A DNA stretch of 64,000 nt, from contig CAJUSK010000034.1 of NCBI GenBank assembly GCA_910589075.1, positions 62,001 through 126,000 of the forward strand, in the 5' to 3' direction. The notes under the pieces were generated by a model, which was given only the letters and a program-made list of their open reading frames with translations, was not told the origin of the DNA and made no database searches. Source of the DNA: an uncultured Lachnospiraceae bacterium. GTDB taxonomy: Bacteria; Bacillota; Clostridia; Lachnospirales; Lachnospiraceae. This document shows, one piece after another, positions 1 through 8,823 of this stretch. Position 1 is the stretch's first letter. Every line of letters starts with the position of its first letter. Both the position numbers and the translations under genes were made by a program.

Positions 1-335
1 ATATATCGGGAACCATTGTGGGCAATTCCAAAGCCATGGAAGTGTATGCGGAAAATGCCCGGATTACAGGTGAGATTACAAGCGAAGGCAGCGTGAAGAT
101 CGGACAGAGTTCTGTCATCATCGGGAATATTTATGCCAACAGCGCGGTTGTTGCAGGTGCGGTAAAGGGTGATATTGATGTGCAGGGGCCGGTGATTCTG
201 GATACCACAGCCATTGTAATGGGCAATATCAAATCCAAATCCGTACAGATTAACAATGGCGCGGTCATCGAGGGTATGTGTTCACTGTGCTATGCAGATG
301 TGAATCCTACATCCTTCTTTGAAGCGTTTAAGTAA
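1..335 (+). CDS. Bactofilin family protein, 5' end cut by window
   Basis: This is the C-terminal part of a bactofilin (DUF583) protein, a cytoskeletal scaffold that polymerises through a right-handed beta-helix. The reading frame is open from base 3 upstream, so the true start lies outside the window. A GTG at 18 is unlikely to be the start because the preceding codons already read as bactofilin. The visible 110 residues show the family's repeated short strands with alternating Val, Ile and Gly, such as GEITSEGSVKIG and GNIYANSAVVAGAVKGDIDV. The stop at 333-335 lies immediately upstream of pyrH, so it is probably cotranscribed. Its role in this cell (shape, division or envelope) cannot be told from the sequence. 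Confidence 0.85.
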   Translation, partial: ISGTIVGNSKAMEVYAENARITGEITSEGSVKIGQSSVIIGNIYANSAVVAGAVKGDIDVQGPVILDTTAIVMGNIKSKSVQINNGAVIEGMCSLCYADVNPTSFFEAFK

Positions 336-349
336 TGAGGGAAAGTCAT

Positions 350-1045
350 ATGCAGAGACTGTTATTGAAACTCAGCGGAGAAGCGCTGGCAGGAGATAAA
401 AAAACCGGCTTTGACGAACCCACTGTCAAGAAAGTGGCCCTGCAGGTGAAAGAGCTGACAGACGATGGGATCCAGGTGGGAATTGTCATTGGAGGCGGCA
501 ATTTCTGGAGAGGACGTTCCAGCGAAAATATAGACCGGACCAAAGCGGACCAGATCGGTATGCTTGCCACAGTGATGAACTGTATCTATGTATCAGAAAT
601 TTTCCGCAGTACCGGTATGAAAACCAACATACTGACCCCCTTTGCCTGCGGCTCTTTTACGGAACTTTTTTCCAAAGACCGTGCGGTCAGCGCTTTTGAG
701 CAGGGCAGGGTGGTATTCTTTGCAGGCGGAACGGGACATCCTTATTTTTCCACGGATACAGGCGTGGTGCTGCGGGCGGTGGAAGTAGAGGCGGATGTAA
801 TTTTGCTGGCCAAGGCAGTTGACGGTGTATACAATGATGACCCACGGACCAATCCGGCTGCCACAAGGTATGAGGAAGTTTCCATCGGGGAAGTGATCGA
901 GAAAAATCTGCAGGTTGTGGATATGACCGCTTCCATTCTGGCACGGGATAACAGGATGCCCATGTGGGTGTTTGGACTGAATGAAGAAAACAGCATTGTC
1001 AATACTGTGAAAGGGACATTTCACGGAACAAAAGTTACGGTTTAA
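350..1045 (+). CDS. pyrH: UMP kinase
   Basis: UMP kinase phosphorylates UMP to UDP in pyrimidine nucleotide synthesis and is a cytoplasmic hexamer of the amino-acid-kinase fold. The 231-residue product opens with the family signature LLKLSGEALAG and has the GGGNFWRG loop and the later YNDDPRTNP segment. I chose ATG 350 because GAGGG lies 7-8 bases upstream and the protein then begins like other PyrH proteins. An in-frame ATG at 335 overlaps the bactofilin stop and would only add five residues. It is followed after 15 bases by frr, the usual pyrH-frr pairing. Confidence 0.97.
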   Translation: MQRLLLKLSGEALAGDKKTGFDEPTVKKVALQVKELTDDGIQVGIVIGGGNFWRGRSSENIDRTKADQIGMLATVMNCIYVSEIFRSTGMKTNILTPFACGSFTELFSKDRAVSAFEQGRVVFFAGGTGHPYFSTDTGVVLRAVEVEADVILLAKAVDGVYNDDPRTNPAATRYEEVSIGEVIEKNLQVVDMTASILARDNRMPMWVFGLNEENSIVNTVKGTFHGTKVTV

Positions 1046-1060
1046 ACGGGAGGAACGGCT

Positions 1061-1612
1061 ATGGATGAGAGAATTAAAAAACTGGAAGGCAAGATGCAGA
1101 AGGCCTATGATTTCCTGCTGTCGGATTTTGCGACGATTCGGGCTGGCAGGGCCAATCCCCATGTGCTTGACAAGATCAGAGTAGATTATTATGGAACGCC
1201 CACACCGATTCAGCAGGTGGGCAATATCTCCGTACCGGAGGCCAGGATGATTCAGATTGCCCCCTGGGAAAAGAATCTGTTGAAAGCGATTGAGAAAGCA
1301 ATTCAGACTTCGGATCTCGGTATCAATCCCACCAATGACGGCTCTGTGATCCGTCTGGTATTTCCGGAACTGACAGAAGAGCGAAGAAGAGATCTGGTTA
1401 AGGAAATCAAGAAAAAAGGGGAAGAGAGCAAGGTCGCAGTCCGCAATATCCGCCGTGACGGGAATGATTCCTTTAAGAAACTTGCCAAAACAGAAGTTTC
1501 CGAGGACGAGATCAAACAGCTTGAAGAGGAGCTGCAGAAGCTGACGGATCGGTTTGTCAAAGAGATAGATAAAGCTGTGGAAGAGAAGTCGAAGGATATT
1601 CTGACCGTATAG
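1061..1612 (+). CDS. frr: Ribosome recycling factor
   Basis: Ribosome recycling factor splits post-termination ribosomes together with EF-G. The 183-residue length is normal. Recognisable segments are the N-terminal FATIRAGRANPHVLD, the KAIQTSDLGINPTNDG loop and the C-terminal three-helix region VAVRNIRRDGND. The ATG has a GGGAGG ribosome site 7-8 bases upstream. A hairpin follows the gene before uppS. Confidence 0.98.
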   Translation: MDERIKKLEGKMQKAYDFLLSDFATIRAGRANPHVLDKIRVDYYGTPTPIQQVGNISVPEARMIQIAPWEKNLLKAIEKAIQTSDLGINPTNDGSVIRLVFPELTEERRRDLVKEIKKKGEESKVAVRNIRRDGNDSFKKLAKTEVSEDEIKQLEEELQKLTDRFVKEIDKAVEEKSKDILTV

Positions 1613-1635
1613 AAATACAGTACTTACGAAAGACT

Positions 1636-1672
1636 AAGGGGTAGGCGCCGTTTTTCAGATGCGCCTCCCCTT
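1636..1672 (+). terminator. Hairpin between frr and uppS, weak terminator or attenuator
   Basis: The arms 1636-1648 and 1661-1672 pair over 12 base pairs with one bulged T, around a 12-base loop. The downstream tract is only TTCTGTT, so termination may be partial, leaving read-through into uppS. Confidence 0.5.
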
Positions 1673-1694
1673 TCTGTTAAAAGAGGATTATCAC

Positions 1695-2402
1695 ATGAAC
1701 ATACCGAATCACGTAGCAATCATACTGGACGGAAACGGCAGGTGGGCAAAGAGCAGGAATATGCCCAGAAACTATGGACATGTACAGGGTGCAAAACAGG
1801 TGGAACTGATCTGCGAGAAGGCTTATAAAATGGGCATCAATTACCTGACGGTGTATGCTTTTTCCACGGAAAACTGGAACAGGCCGAAAGACGAAGTGGA
1901 CGCGTTGATGAAGCTTCTGCGCAACTATATGAAAACCTGCCTGAAAACGGCAGAGAAAAACCGGATGTGTGTGCGGGTGATCGGGGACAAGACCGGACTG
2001 GCGGAAGACATCAGGAAGCGGATTGCAGAACTGGAGGAAGCCACCAGGGATAACGATGGGCTGCATTTTCAGATTGCCATCAATTATGGCGGCAGGGATG
2101 AGATCCGGCGGGCCGTACAGAAGATTGTCAGAGAGGTGGAGGACGGGAGTCTGCGCCCGGAGGACATTTCGGAAGAAACGGTGTCCTGCCATCTGGATAC
2201 TGCCGGAATCCCTGATCCGGACCTGCTGATCCGGACCTGTGGAGAACAGCGTATATCGAACTTTCTGCCCTGGCAGCTCGCCTATACGGAATTTTATATT
2301 ACACCGGTACCCTGGCCGGATTTTGACGAAGGGGAATTGGGAAAGGCCATAGAAGCATACAATACGAGAGAGAGACGTTATGGCGGCGTAAAGGAGGCCT
2401 GA
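1695..2402 (+). CDS. uppS: Isoprenyl transferase (undecaprenyl diphosphate synthase)
   Basis: This cis-prenyltransferase condenses isopentenyl diphosphate units into the C55 lipid carrier for peptidoglycan and other wall polymers. The 235-residue product has the catalytic Asp12 in ILDGNGRWAK, the STENWNRP segment and the C-terminal DLLIRTCGEQRISNFL signature. ATG 1695 is preferred because AGAGGA lies just upstream. A longer frame from 1659 would start inside the upstream hairpin. The stop is one base before the cdsA start, so the two are translationally close. Confidence 0.97.
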   Translation: MNIPNHVAIILDGNGRWAKSRNMPRNYGHVQGAKQVELICEKAYKMGINYLTVYAFSTENWNRPKDEVDALMKLLRNYMKTCLKTAEKNRMCVRVIGDKTGLAEDIRKRIAELEEATRDNDGLHFQIAINYGGRDEIRRAVQKIVREVEDGSLRPEDISEETVSCHLDTAGIPDPDLLIRTCGEQRISNFLPWQLAYTEFYITPVPWPDFDEGELGKAIEAYNTRERRYGGVKEA

Positions 2403-2403
2403 C

Positions 2404-3252
2404 ATGGGAAAGAGGATTGTAAGCGGCGCTGCCGTGATGATACTCGCCGTGGCGGCGTTGCTGGCCGGCGGTACATGGCTTGCGGCTGCTTTGCTGGTGA
2501 TTTCCTGCATTGCCTACAGGGAACTGTGCAGAGCCACAGGAGTGCACGGAAAAACGGGAATGGGAGGCCTGGAAGCCATAGGTTATATCTGCATTCTTCT
2601 GTATTATTTCCTGCTCTGGCAGGAGCAGACGTTTTCCGGCGGGATATTCGGCGGGAACATGCAGTTGTTTCTGTTTATGCTGCTGATCGTTTCGCTGATG
2701 CTGCTGATGGCAGTCTATGTGCTGACTTTCCCCAGATACACTTCGGAACAGGTGATGGCAGCTTTTTTCTGTATGATTTATGGCCCTGTCATGCTTTCTT
2801 TTATTTATTTGACAGAATGCATGCAATATGGCATATATATTGTATGGATGATATTTATCAGCTCATGGGTATGTGACACCTGTGCATATTTTACCGGTGT
2901 AACACTGGGAAAACATAAAATGGCGCCTGTACTCAGCCCTAAAAAATCCATAGAGGGAGCTGTGGGCGGCGTGGCAGGTTCTGCTCTGGCCGGTGCTCTG
3001 TTTGCCTTTTTCATTGTGGAACGGGCTATTCCTGACAGAAGTGTCATATGGGCGTTTGCAGCGCTGGGCGGTATCGGGGCAGTGATTTCACAGATTGGGG
3101 ACCTGGCCGCGTCTGCCATTAAGAGGAACCATGACATTAAGGATTATGGTACATGCATACCGGGGCACGGCGGCATTATGGATCGGTTTGACAGTGTGAT
3201 TTTTACGGCACCGGTCATTTATTTTATGGCAAGGATACTGATAGGGGCATAG
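2404..3252 (+). CDS. cdsA: Phosphatidate cytidylyltransferase
   Basis: CdsA makes CDP-diacylglycerol from phosphatidic acid and CTP, the branch point for phospholipids. The 282-residue protein is mostly hydrophobic with several membrane helices. It ends with the family signature, split as SAIKRNHDIKDYG and PGHGGIMDRFD, which holds the metal-binding and catalytic acidic residues. It lies between uppS and dxr in the usual Firmicute order, four bases before dxr. Confidence 0.97.
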   Translation: MGKRIVSGAAVMILAVAALLAGGTWLAAALLVISCIAYRELCRATGVHGKTGMGGLEAIGYICILLYYFLLWQEQTFSGGIFGGNMQLFLFMLLIVSLMLLMAVYVLTFPRYTSEQVMAAFFCMIYGPVMLSFIYLTECMQYGIYIVWMIFISSWVCDTCAYFTGVTLGKHKMAPVLSPKKSIEGAVGGVAGSALAGALFAFFIVERAIPDRSVIWAFAALGGIGAVISQIGDLAASAIKRNHDIKDYGTCIPGHGGIMDRFDSVIFTAPVIYFMARILIGA

Positions 3253-3256
3253 ACAA

Positions 3257-4408
3257 ATGAAAAAGATTGGAATTTTGGGATCTACCGGTTCCATTGGAAC
3301 ACAGACACTGGAAATTATCAGACATCACAGAGACGAAATCCAGGTGACGGCACTGGCGGCGGGCGGTAATGTGGATCTGCTGGAGAAGCAGGTCAGAGAG
3401 TTTGCCCCGCAGGTGGCGGCCCTCTGGAGTGAGAAAGCCTGCAGGGAACTGCGCGAGCGGATCCGTGATTTGGACGTAAGGGTTGTATGCGGCATGGACG
3501 GCCTGCTGGAAATTGCGGCCCTGGACGGGATGGAGGCGCTGGTGACCGCAGTGGTTGGGATGATTGGTGTCCGTCCTACGCTGGAAGCCATTTCTCATGG
3601 AAAGGATATTCTCCTGGCGAATAAAGAGACACTGGTAACGGCAGGCCATCTTCTGATGCCTATGGCCAGAGAACAGGGTGTATCCATTCTGCCGGTGGAC
3701 AGTGAACACAGTGCTATTTTCCAGTCTTTAAACGGAGAGAAGAAAAGCCGGATCAAAAAGATTCTGTTAACAGCTTCCGGCGGTCCTTTCCGGGGAAAGA
3801 AACGAAAAGAGCTGGAAGGAATGCGGGCGGAGGATGCCCTGCGGCACCCCAACTGGTCCATGGGCAGAAAAATTACCATTGATTCTGCCACTCTGGTCAA
3901 TAAGGGACTGGAAGTCATGGAAGCGGTCTGGCTGTTTGGTGTGGAACTTTCTCAAATACAGGTGGTTGTGCAGCCACAGAGCATTATCCATTCCATGGTG
4001 GAATATGTGGACGGCAGTGTCATTGCCCAGCTTGGACTGCCGGATATGAAACTGCCGATCCAGTATGCGCTGTTTTATCCGGACAGAAGGCCTATGGCAG
4101 GGCCTTCCCTGGACTTTTACGAGCTGGCAGGGATTACCTTCGAAAAACCGGATATGGAGACGTTCCGCGGGCTGGCCCTGGCGTTTGATGCCATGAAGGC
4201 GGGCGGAAGCATGCCGGTGGTGTACAATGCCGCCAATGAGCAGGCAGTGAGTCTGTTTCTGGATCATCGTATTTCTTTCCTGGAAATAGCAGAAATCATA
4301 GAAGACTGTATGGGCAGGCATCAGGTGGTTGCGCATCCTGATGTGGAGCAGATACTGGAGGCGGAGCGCTGGACAAATGAAGTGATTTCCCGCCGGCATG
4401 CCCGGTAA
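3257..4408 (+). CDS. dxr: 1-deoxy-D-xylulose 5-phosphate reductoisomerase
   Basis: Dxr (IspC) is the second enzyme of the MEP isoprenoid pathway and converts DXP to MEP with NADPH. The 383-residue product starts with the Rossmann motif GILGSTGSIGTQTLE, then has LANKETLV and the active-site stretch PVDSEHSAIFQ. The C-terminal helical domain is complete. The MEP enzyme IspG is encoded about 3.4 kb downstream, and UppS, which uses the pathway's product, is just upstream. Confidence 0.97.
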   Translation: MKKIGILGSTGSIGTQTLEIIRHHRDEIQVTALAAGGNVDLLEKQVREFAPQVAALWSEKACRELRERIRDLDVRVVCGMDGLLEIAALDGMEALVTAVVGMIGVRPTLEAISHGKDILLANKETLVTAGHLLMPMAREQGVSILPVDSEHSAIFQSLNGEKKSRIKKILLTASGGPFRGKKRKELEGMRAEDALRHPNWSMGRKITIDSATLVNKGLEVMEAVWLFGVELSQIQVVVQPQSIIHSMVEYVDGSVIAQLGLPDMKLPIQYALFYPDRRPMAGPSLDFYELAGITFEKPDMETFRGLALAFDAMKAGGSMPVVYNAANEQAVSLFLDHRISFLEIAEIIEDCMGRHQVVAHPDVEQILEAERWTNEVISRRHAR

Positions 4409-4460
4409 GGCCCTGTCAGTCTAAGCGAATAAAAAGATTCTGAACTGAGAAGGTGTTGAT

Positions 4461-5525
4461 TTGTCAATCATAATTTTTATTCTGATCATTTGTATCATTG
4501 TTATATCCCATGAGATGGGACATTTCCTTCTGGCGAAAGCCAATGGCATTACCGTCAGGGAATTCTTTATCGGTATGGGTCCCACCCTCTGTTCTTTCCA
4601 GAAAGGCGGCACGAAGTATTCTGTCAAGCTGTTTCCGGTAGGCGGCGCCTGTGTGTTTGAAGGGGAAGACGGCAAAGAGGAAGAAGATGAAGAAGGGAGT
4701 GTGCGGCCCCTTTCGGAGGGCGCATTTCCCAACGCGGGGGTCTGGGCACGGATTTCCACAGTTGTGGCAGGCCCTGTATTCAATTTTATTCTTGCCTATC
4801 TCCTGGCATTGATGATCGTAGGTACAACCTATTCCGACAAGCCGGTGGTGCAGGATGTAATTGCCGGATTTCCGGCGCAGGAAGCAGGGATGCAGGCGGG
4901 TGACCTGATTACGCGCCTGGACGGGGAACGGGTCTATCTGTCCAGAGAGATTGGCCTGGTTACCACCATCCGGCAGGGAGAGACGCTGGATGTGGAATAT
5001 GAGCGGGACGGCGTAATCTATGAAACGACGCTGACGCCCCGGATGGATGAAGAAAGCGGCAGGTATCTGCTGGGATTTCAGGGATATGCGGAATATTTTA
5101 AGTGCTCCCCTCTGCAGGTATTCCAATATGGTTACTATGAAGTGCGTTATGGCCTGAAAGCCACCGTGAAAAGCCTGCAGATGCTTGTACAGGGAAAAGC
5201 GGATAAGGATGAAGTATCCGGGCCGATCGGTATTGCCGTGTTGGTGGACGATGTGGCGGAACAGACCAGACCCTACGGGCTGTGGGTGATGATTGTCAAT
5301 CTGATGAACCTGGCAATGCTTTTGTCCGTCAATCTGGGTGTGCTGAATCTGCTGCCCCTGCCTGCGCTGGACGGCGGCAGGCTGGTGTTTTTGCTGCTGG
5401 AGGTGGTGCGCGGTAAGCCCATTCCCCCGGAAAAGGAAGGCATGGTGCATCTGGCAGGGTTCGCGGTTCTGTGCGGCCTGATGGTTTTGATTATGTACAA
5501 TGATATTGTAAAACTGATTCAATGA
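4461..5525 (+). CDS. rseP: RIP metalloprotease (site-2 protease family)
   Basis: This membrane-embedded zinc protease cuts transmembrane anti-sigma factors or signal peptides. The HExxH motif is at residues 17-21 (HEMGH) inside the first membrane helix. A PDZ domain follows around residues 120-190, and the LNLLPLPALDGG motif with the third metal ligand lies near residue 300. The start is TTG 4461, with AAGGTG five bases upstream, and no ATG fits better. The stretch of acidic residues near 74-85 (GEDGKEEEDEEG) lies in the loop after the first helix. Its length of 354 residues is normal for Firmicutes. The target protein is not evident. Confidence 0.93.
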   Translation: MSIIIFILIICIIVISHEMGHFLLAKANGITVREFFIGMGPTLCSFQKGGTKYSVKLFPVGGACVFEGEDGKEEEDEEGSVRPLSEGAFPNAGVWARISTVVAGPVFNFILAYLLALMIVGTTYSDKPVVQDVIAGFPAQEAGMQAGDLITRLDGERVYLSREIGLVTTIRQGETLDVEYERDGVIYETTLTPRMDEESGRYLLGFQGYAEYFKCSPLQVFQYGYYEVRYGLKATVKSLQMLVQGKADKDEVSGPIGIAVLVDDVAEQTRPYGLWVMIVNLMNLAMLLSVNLGVLNLLPLPALDGGRLVFLLLEVVRGKPIPPEKEGMVHLAGFAVLCGLMVLIMYNDIVKLIQ

Positions 5526-5538
5526 TAAAGGAGAAATA

Positions 5539-6309
5539 ATGCGGATACGAACCGGTGTGTACTGGCCGGCGGCCGCAGGATGCGGGAGGAATCAGGACTC
5601 TCTTTCTCTGCAGCATGTTATGCTGCAAAAAGGAGAGTGCCTTCTGGCCGCAGTCTGTGACGGCATAGGCAGCCTTGCACGCTCTGAGGAGGCGAGCGGC
5701 TATGCCGTCCATTGCATGACCGACTGGTTTTATCACGAAGGAAAAGAACTGATCTGTGGAAACAGTTCGAAAGAGCATATCTTACTTGCCCTGCAAAGGC
5801 GGCTTTGCCATATGCAGGAACATCTGAAAGAATTCCAGAAAACAGAACAAATACAGACAGGTACGACCCTGAGTGCGCTCTTTCTGAGCAGGGGCAGATA
5901 TTACCTGATCCATATCGGCGATAGCCGAATCTACCGAATCCGGAAACGAACAATTCCAATAAAGAGACAATTATATCATACACGCTGCCTGACAACGGAC
6001 GACAGGACACCGGAAGGCTGCCTTTTGAAATGCATGGGTATGGCAGGGGCTGACAGAGCCATCCTGCAAACAGGCAGAATCAGAAAAGGAACCGTCTTTC
6101 TGCTCTGTACGGACGGATTTTATTATGGTAACGATGCGAAGAGACTGGGACAGGTGCTGGGGCCGCTGCTGGCAGAGAAGAGCGGGTGGAGAACACTGTC
6201 AGATCCGGCAGAACACCAGATGAACCGCAGGCTGGAACTTCTGGGCATTGAGGCACAAAAAGCCGGAAGCAGAGACAATATGGCGGCTATCGCCGTCTGT
6301 ATTTACTGA
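5539..6309 (+). CDS. PP2C-family Ser/Thr protein phosphatase
   Basis: A 256-residue PPM/PP2C phosphatase, which removes phosphate from Ser or Thr with two metal ions. The family motifs are in order: NQDS near residue 19, AAVCDGIGS near 41, GTTLSALF, HIGDSRIYRI, LLCTDGFY and a terminal SRDNMAAIAV that carries the last metal-binding Asp. DGIGS replaces the more usual DGMGG. It starts 13 bases after rseP and stops 14 bases before a Ser/Thr kinase gene, so kinase and phosphatase probably act on the same substrates. It lacks the usual prpC neighbours (rlmN, rsgA), so it may be a specialised copy. Confidence 0.88.
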   Translation: MRIRTGVYWPAAAGCGRNQDSLSLQHVMLQKGECLLAAVCDGIGSLARSEEASGYAVHCMTDWFYHEGKELICGNSSKEHILLALQRRLCHMQEHLKEFQKTEQIQTGTTLSALFLSRGRYYLIHIGDSRIYRIRKRTIPIKRQLYHTRCLTTDDRTPEGCLLKCMGMAGADRAILQTGRIRKGTVFLLCTDGFYYGNDAKRLGQVLGPLLAEKSGWRTLSDPAEHQMNRRLELLGIEAQKAGSRDNMAAIAVCIY

Positions 6310-6323
6310 CAGGGAGGAAGGGA

Positions 6324-7517
6324 ATGGAAGAGCGGTATCGTATATTAAAGAAACTGGCAGAGGGAGGCAGCGCCTCCACATACCTGGTGTGGGACAAGCG
6401 TTTGGAGCGGCACTGGGTAATGAAGCGTATTCGCACCATGGAGACAGGACAGCGGGAGGCTCTGGAGCGGGAAGTGACAGCGCTGCGTCAGATCCGAAAG
6501 GCAGGAATACCGGTATTGGCGGATATCTGTTATGAGAGGGATGCGGTCTGTCTGATTATGGAATATATGACAGGTGTGTCATTAGAAGAGCGTATCCGAA
6601 AAGGCGGTGCTCTGGAAGAGATGGAAGCGCTGGATGTTGCCTGTCAGATTGGGAATTTGCTGCAATTTCTCCATGGGCTTTCCACCCCGTTGATCCATGG
6701 GGATCTCAAGCCTCAGAATCTGATGTTCCATCACGGGAGAATTGCACTGTTAGACTTTGGAGGCGCGGTGTTTGAAAACAGAGAGGGGACATACACAGGA
6801 TGGCATTGTACGCCGGGCTATGCATCCCCTGAGCTGGAGGCACATGGTAAGGCCAGCGTCCAAAGTGATATCTACGCCTTTGGGGCGGTGTTGTTTTTTA
6901 TGATCACCGGAGACGCGCCTTTGGGGCCGCGCGGCATATATCCTGTCAGAGAACAGTATCCTGACATTTCTGCCGGCATGGAACAGATGATTTTAACCTG
7001 TACACAAAGAGAACCCGGCAGGCGATACGGTTCCATGGACGAAGTTCTGGAAGTGCTGCAAAACCTGCGTCGGTTTGGCGGTATGCAGCATGGAACGGGA
7101 AAACGCTCTCCGGTCTTCAGAACGGTTCGAAGCGTTTTGCTGACAGAAGGGACGTTCCGCGGGATGCCTGCGGGCCATGTCGGCCGGGCGCTGCTATTGC
7201 TGTTGTCGGTTATTCTTTCCGGTATTTCCCAAATGCCCGGCGATATGTGGCGCCTGCCGGGGAGTGAGCAGGTAAGGGCCGCAGAACTGCTTCCGGTAAG
7301 CATGAGAAATACTGCCGGGGAAAAATTGCTGGTGGATTTCGGCGCCGTGTACCATACGGATGAAAACCCTGTTTTTGAACTGCCCCTGAAATATTTTGAA
7401 GCGGGCAGAGAATACGAGGTCACAATCAGTCAACGGGAACGGGAGGCGGGAATCCTGCGTGAGCGGACGATTGTGATATGCGCACAGGAACAGGGGCAGG
7501 CAGAAAACCAAAAATGA
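6324..7517 (+). CDS. Membrane-anchored Ser/Thr protein kinase
   Basis: A Hanks-type kinase of 397 residues. Visible parts are a glycine loop LAEGGSASTYLV, the ATP-anchoring Lys34 in VMKRI, the catalytic loop HGDLKPQN at 125-132, DFG at 144-146 and a YASPE segment. The usual HRD is HGD, so it is a non-RD kinase that may not need activation-loop phosphorylation. A membrane helix near 290-305 (ALLLLLSVILSG) is followed by about 90 outside residues. These contain no PASTA repeats, unlike PrkC. It is paired with the PP2C gene just upstream. The outside region is not a domain I recognise. Confidence 0.88.
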   Translation: MEERYRILKKLAEGGSASTYLVWDKRLERHWVMKRIRTMETGQREALEREVTALRQIRKAGIPVLADICYERDAVCLIMEYMTGVSLEERIRKGGALEEMEALDVACQIGNLLQFLHGLSTPLIHGDLKPQNLMFHHGRIALLDFGGAVFENREGTYTGWHCTPGYASPELEAHGKASVQSDIYAFGAVLFFMITGDAPLGPRGIYPVREQYPDISAGMEQMILTCTQREPGRRYGSMDEVLEVLQNLRRFGGMQHGTGKRSPVFRTVRSVLLTEGTFRGMPAGHVGRALLLLLSVILSGISQMPGDMWRLPGSEQVRAAELLPVSMRNTAGEKLLVDFGAVYHTDENPVFELPLKYFEAGREYEVTISQREREAGILRERTIVICAQEQGQAENQK

Positions 7518-7764
7518 GAATCGCCCATGCAGACAGCGCAGACGAGAGAATCAAAGGGAGTGGGAACCGGCTGTTTTCGGAAAAAATTCCGGCGGTTTGC
7601 CAAGGATGTTTCCCCCACAGGAATGCGGAACGGTTGTCATTTCACCGGATTGATGGTAAGATAAAGTCCATATGAAACAACGGAAAGGGCGCTTTGGGAA
7701 CTTTCTATTTGTCGTGAATGAAGGGAAGGGCCCGGCCATTCCCCGGAGAACAGGAGGAAATACA
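7518..7764 (+). other. Spacer before ispG, nothing recognised
   Basis: These 247 bases hold no convincing gene, promoter or hairpin that I can support. A 65-codon frame crossing it overlaps the kinase end and has no credible start or protein character. Confidence 0.4.
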
Positions 7765-8820
7765 ATGCATCGCAGACATACCAAAACGGTCCGGATCGGC
7801 AACTGTGTGATCGGCGGCGGGAATCCCGTCCTGATTCAGTCAATGACCAATACACGGACAGAGGATGTGGCGGCTACAGTGGGGCAGATACACCGACTGG
7901 AGGCAGCCGGTTGTGAAATAATACGCTGTACGGTGCCAAACCAGGAGGCGGCCCGGGCAATCCGGGAAATCAAAAAGCAGATTCGGATACCTCTGGTGGC
8001 AGACATACATTTTGACTATAAAATGGCGTTGGCGGCTATGGAAAACGGCGCCGACAAAATTCGTATCAACCCGGGAAATATCGGAAACCGGGACAATGTA
8101 AAGGCTGTGGTGGATATGGCCAGAGAGCGGGAGATTCCCATTCGGGTAGGCGTCAACAGCGGTTCCCTGGAGAAAGAACTGCTTGACAAATACCAGGGTG
8201 TGACAGCGGAAGGCATTGTGGAAAGTGCGTTGGACAAGGTGCGGATGATTGAAGAGATGGGATATGACAATTTGGTTATCAGCATTAAATCATCCGATGT
8301 GCTGATGTGCATCCGGGCGCATGAACTGCTGGCACAGCAGACGCAGTACCCCCTGCATGTGGGCATTACGGAAGCGGGCGGCATTGTCAGCGGGAATATC
8401 AAGTCGGCGCTGGGGCTGGGAGTCATTCTCTATCAGGGCATCGGGGACACCATCCGGGTATCTCTTACCGGGGCGCCCGAGGAGGAGGTAAGAAGTGCGA
8501 AACTGATACTCCGTACGCTGGGCCTGCGCAGAGGCGGTATTGAGGTGGTATCCTGCCCGACCTGCGGCAGGACGAAGATTGACCTGATCGGTCTGGCTGC
8601 ACAGGTGGAAGAGATGGTGGCGGATATTCCCCTGGATCTGAAAGTGGCGGTAATGGGCTGTGCGGTAAACGGGCCCGGAGAGGCGCGGGAAGCGGATATC
8701 GGCATAGCCGGCGGCGACGGTGAAGGGCTTCTCATAAAAAAAGGTGAAATTATTCGCAAAGTACCTGAGCATATGCTGTTGCAGACACTCAGAGAAGAAT
8801 TGCTGGGCTGGCAGGAGTAG
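7765..8820 (+). CDS. ispG: (E)-4-hydroxy-3-methylbut-2-enyl-diphosphate synthase
   Basis: IspG reduces MEcPP to HMBPP in the MEP pathway using a 4Fe-4S cluster. The product is 351 residues. The three cluster cysteines are seen at 264 and 267 (SCPTCGRT) and 299 (GCAVNGPGEA). The N-terminal barrel has GGGNPVLIQSMTNT and the C-terminal ADIGIAGG segment. ATG 7765 is chosen because AGGAGG lies eight bases upstream. An in-frame ATG at 7672 would add 31 residues foreign to the family. It is close to polC (3 bases apart), so the two are likely cotranscribed. Confidence 0.96.
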   Translation: MHRRHTKTVRIGNCVIGGGNPVLIQSMTNTRTEDVAATVGQIHRLEAAGCEIIRCTVPNQEAARAIREIKKQIRIPLVADIHFDYKMALAAMENGADKIRINPGNIGNRDNVKAVVDMAREREIPIRVGVNSGSLEKELLDKYQGVTAEGIVESALDKVRMIEEMGYDNLVISIKSSDVLMCIRAHELLAQQTQYPLHVGITEAGGIVSGNIKSALGLGVILYQGIGDTIRVSLTGAPEEEVRSAKLILRTLGLRRGGIEVVSCPTCGRTKIDLIGLAAQVEEMVADIPLDLKVAVMGCAVNGPGEAREADIGIAGGDGEGLLIKKGEIIRKVPEHMLLQTLREELLGWQE

Positions 8821-8823
8821 CAT

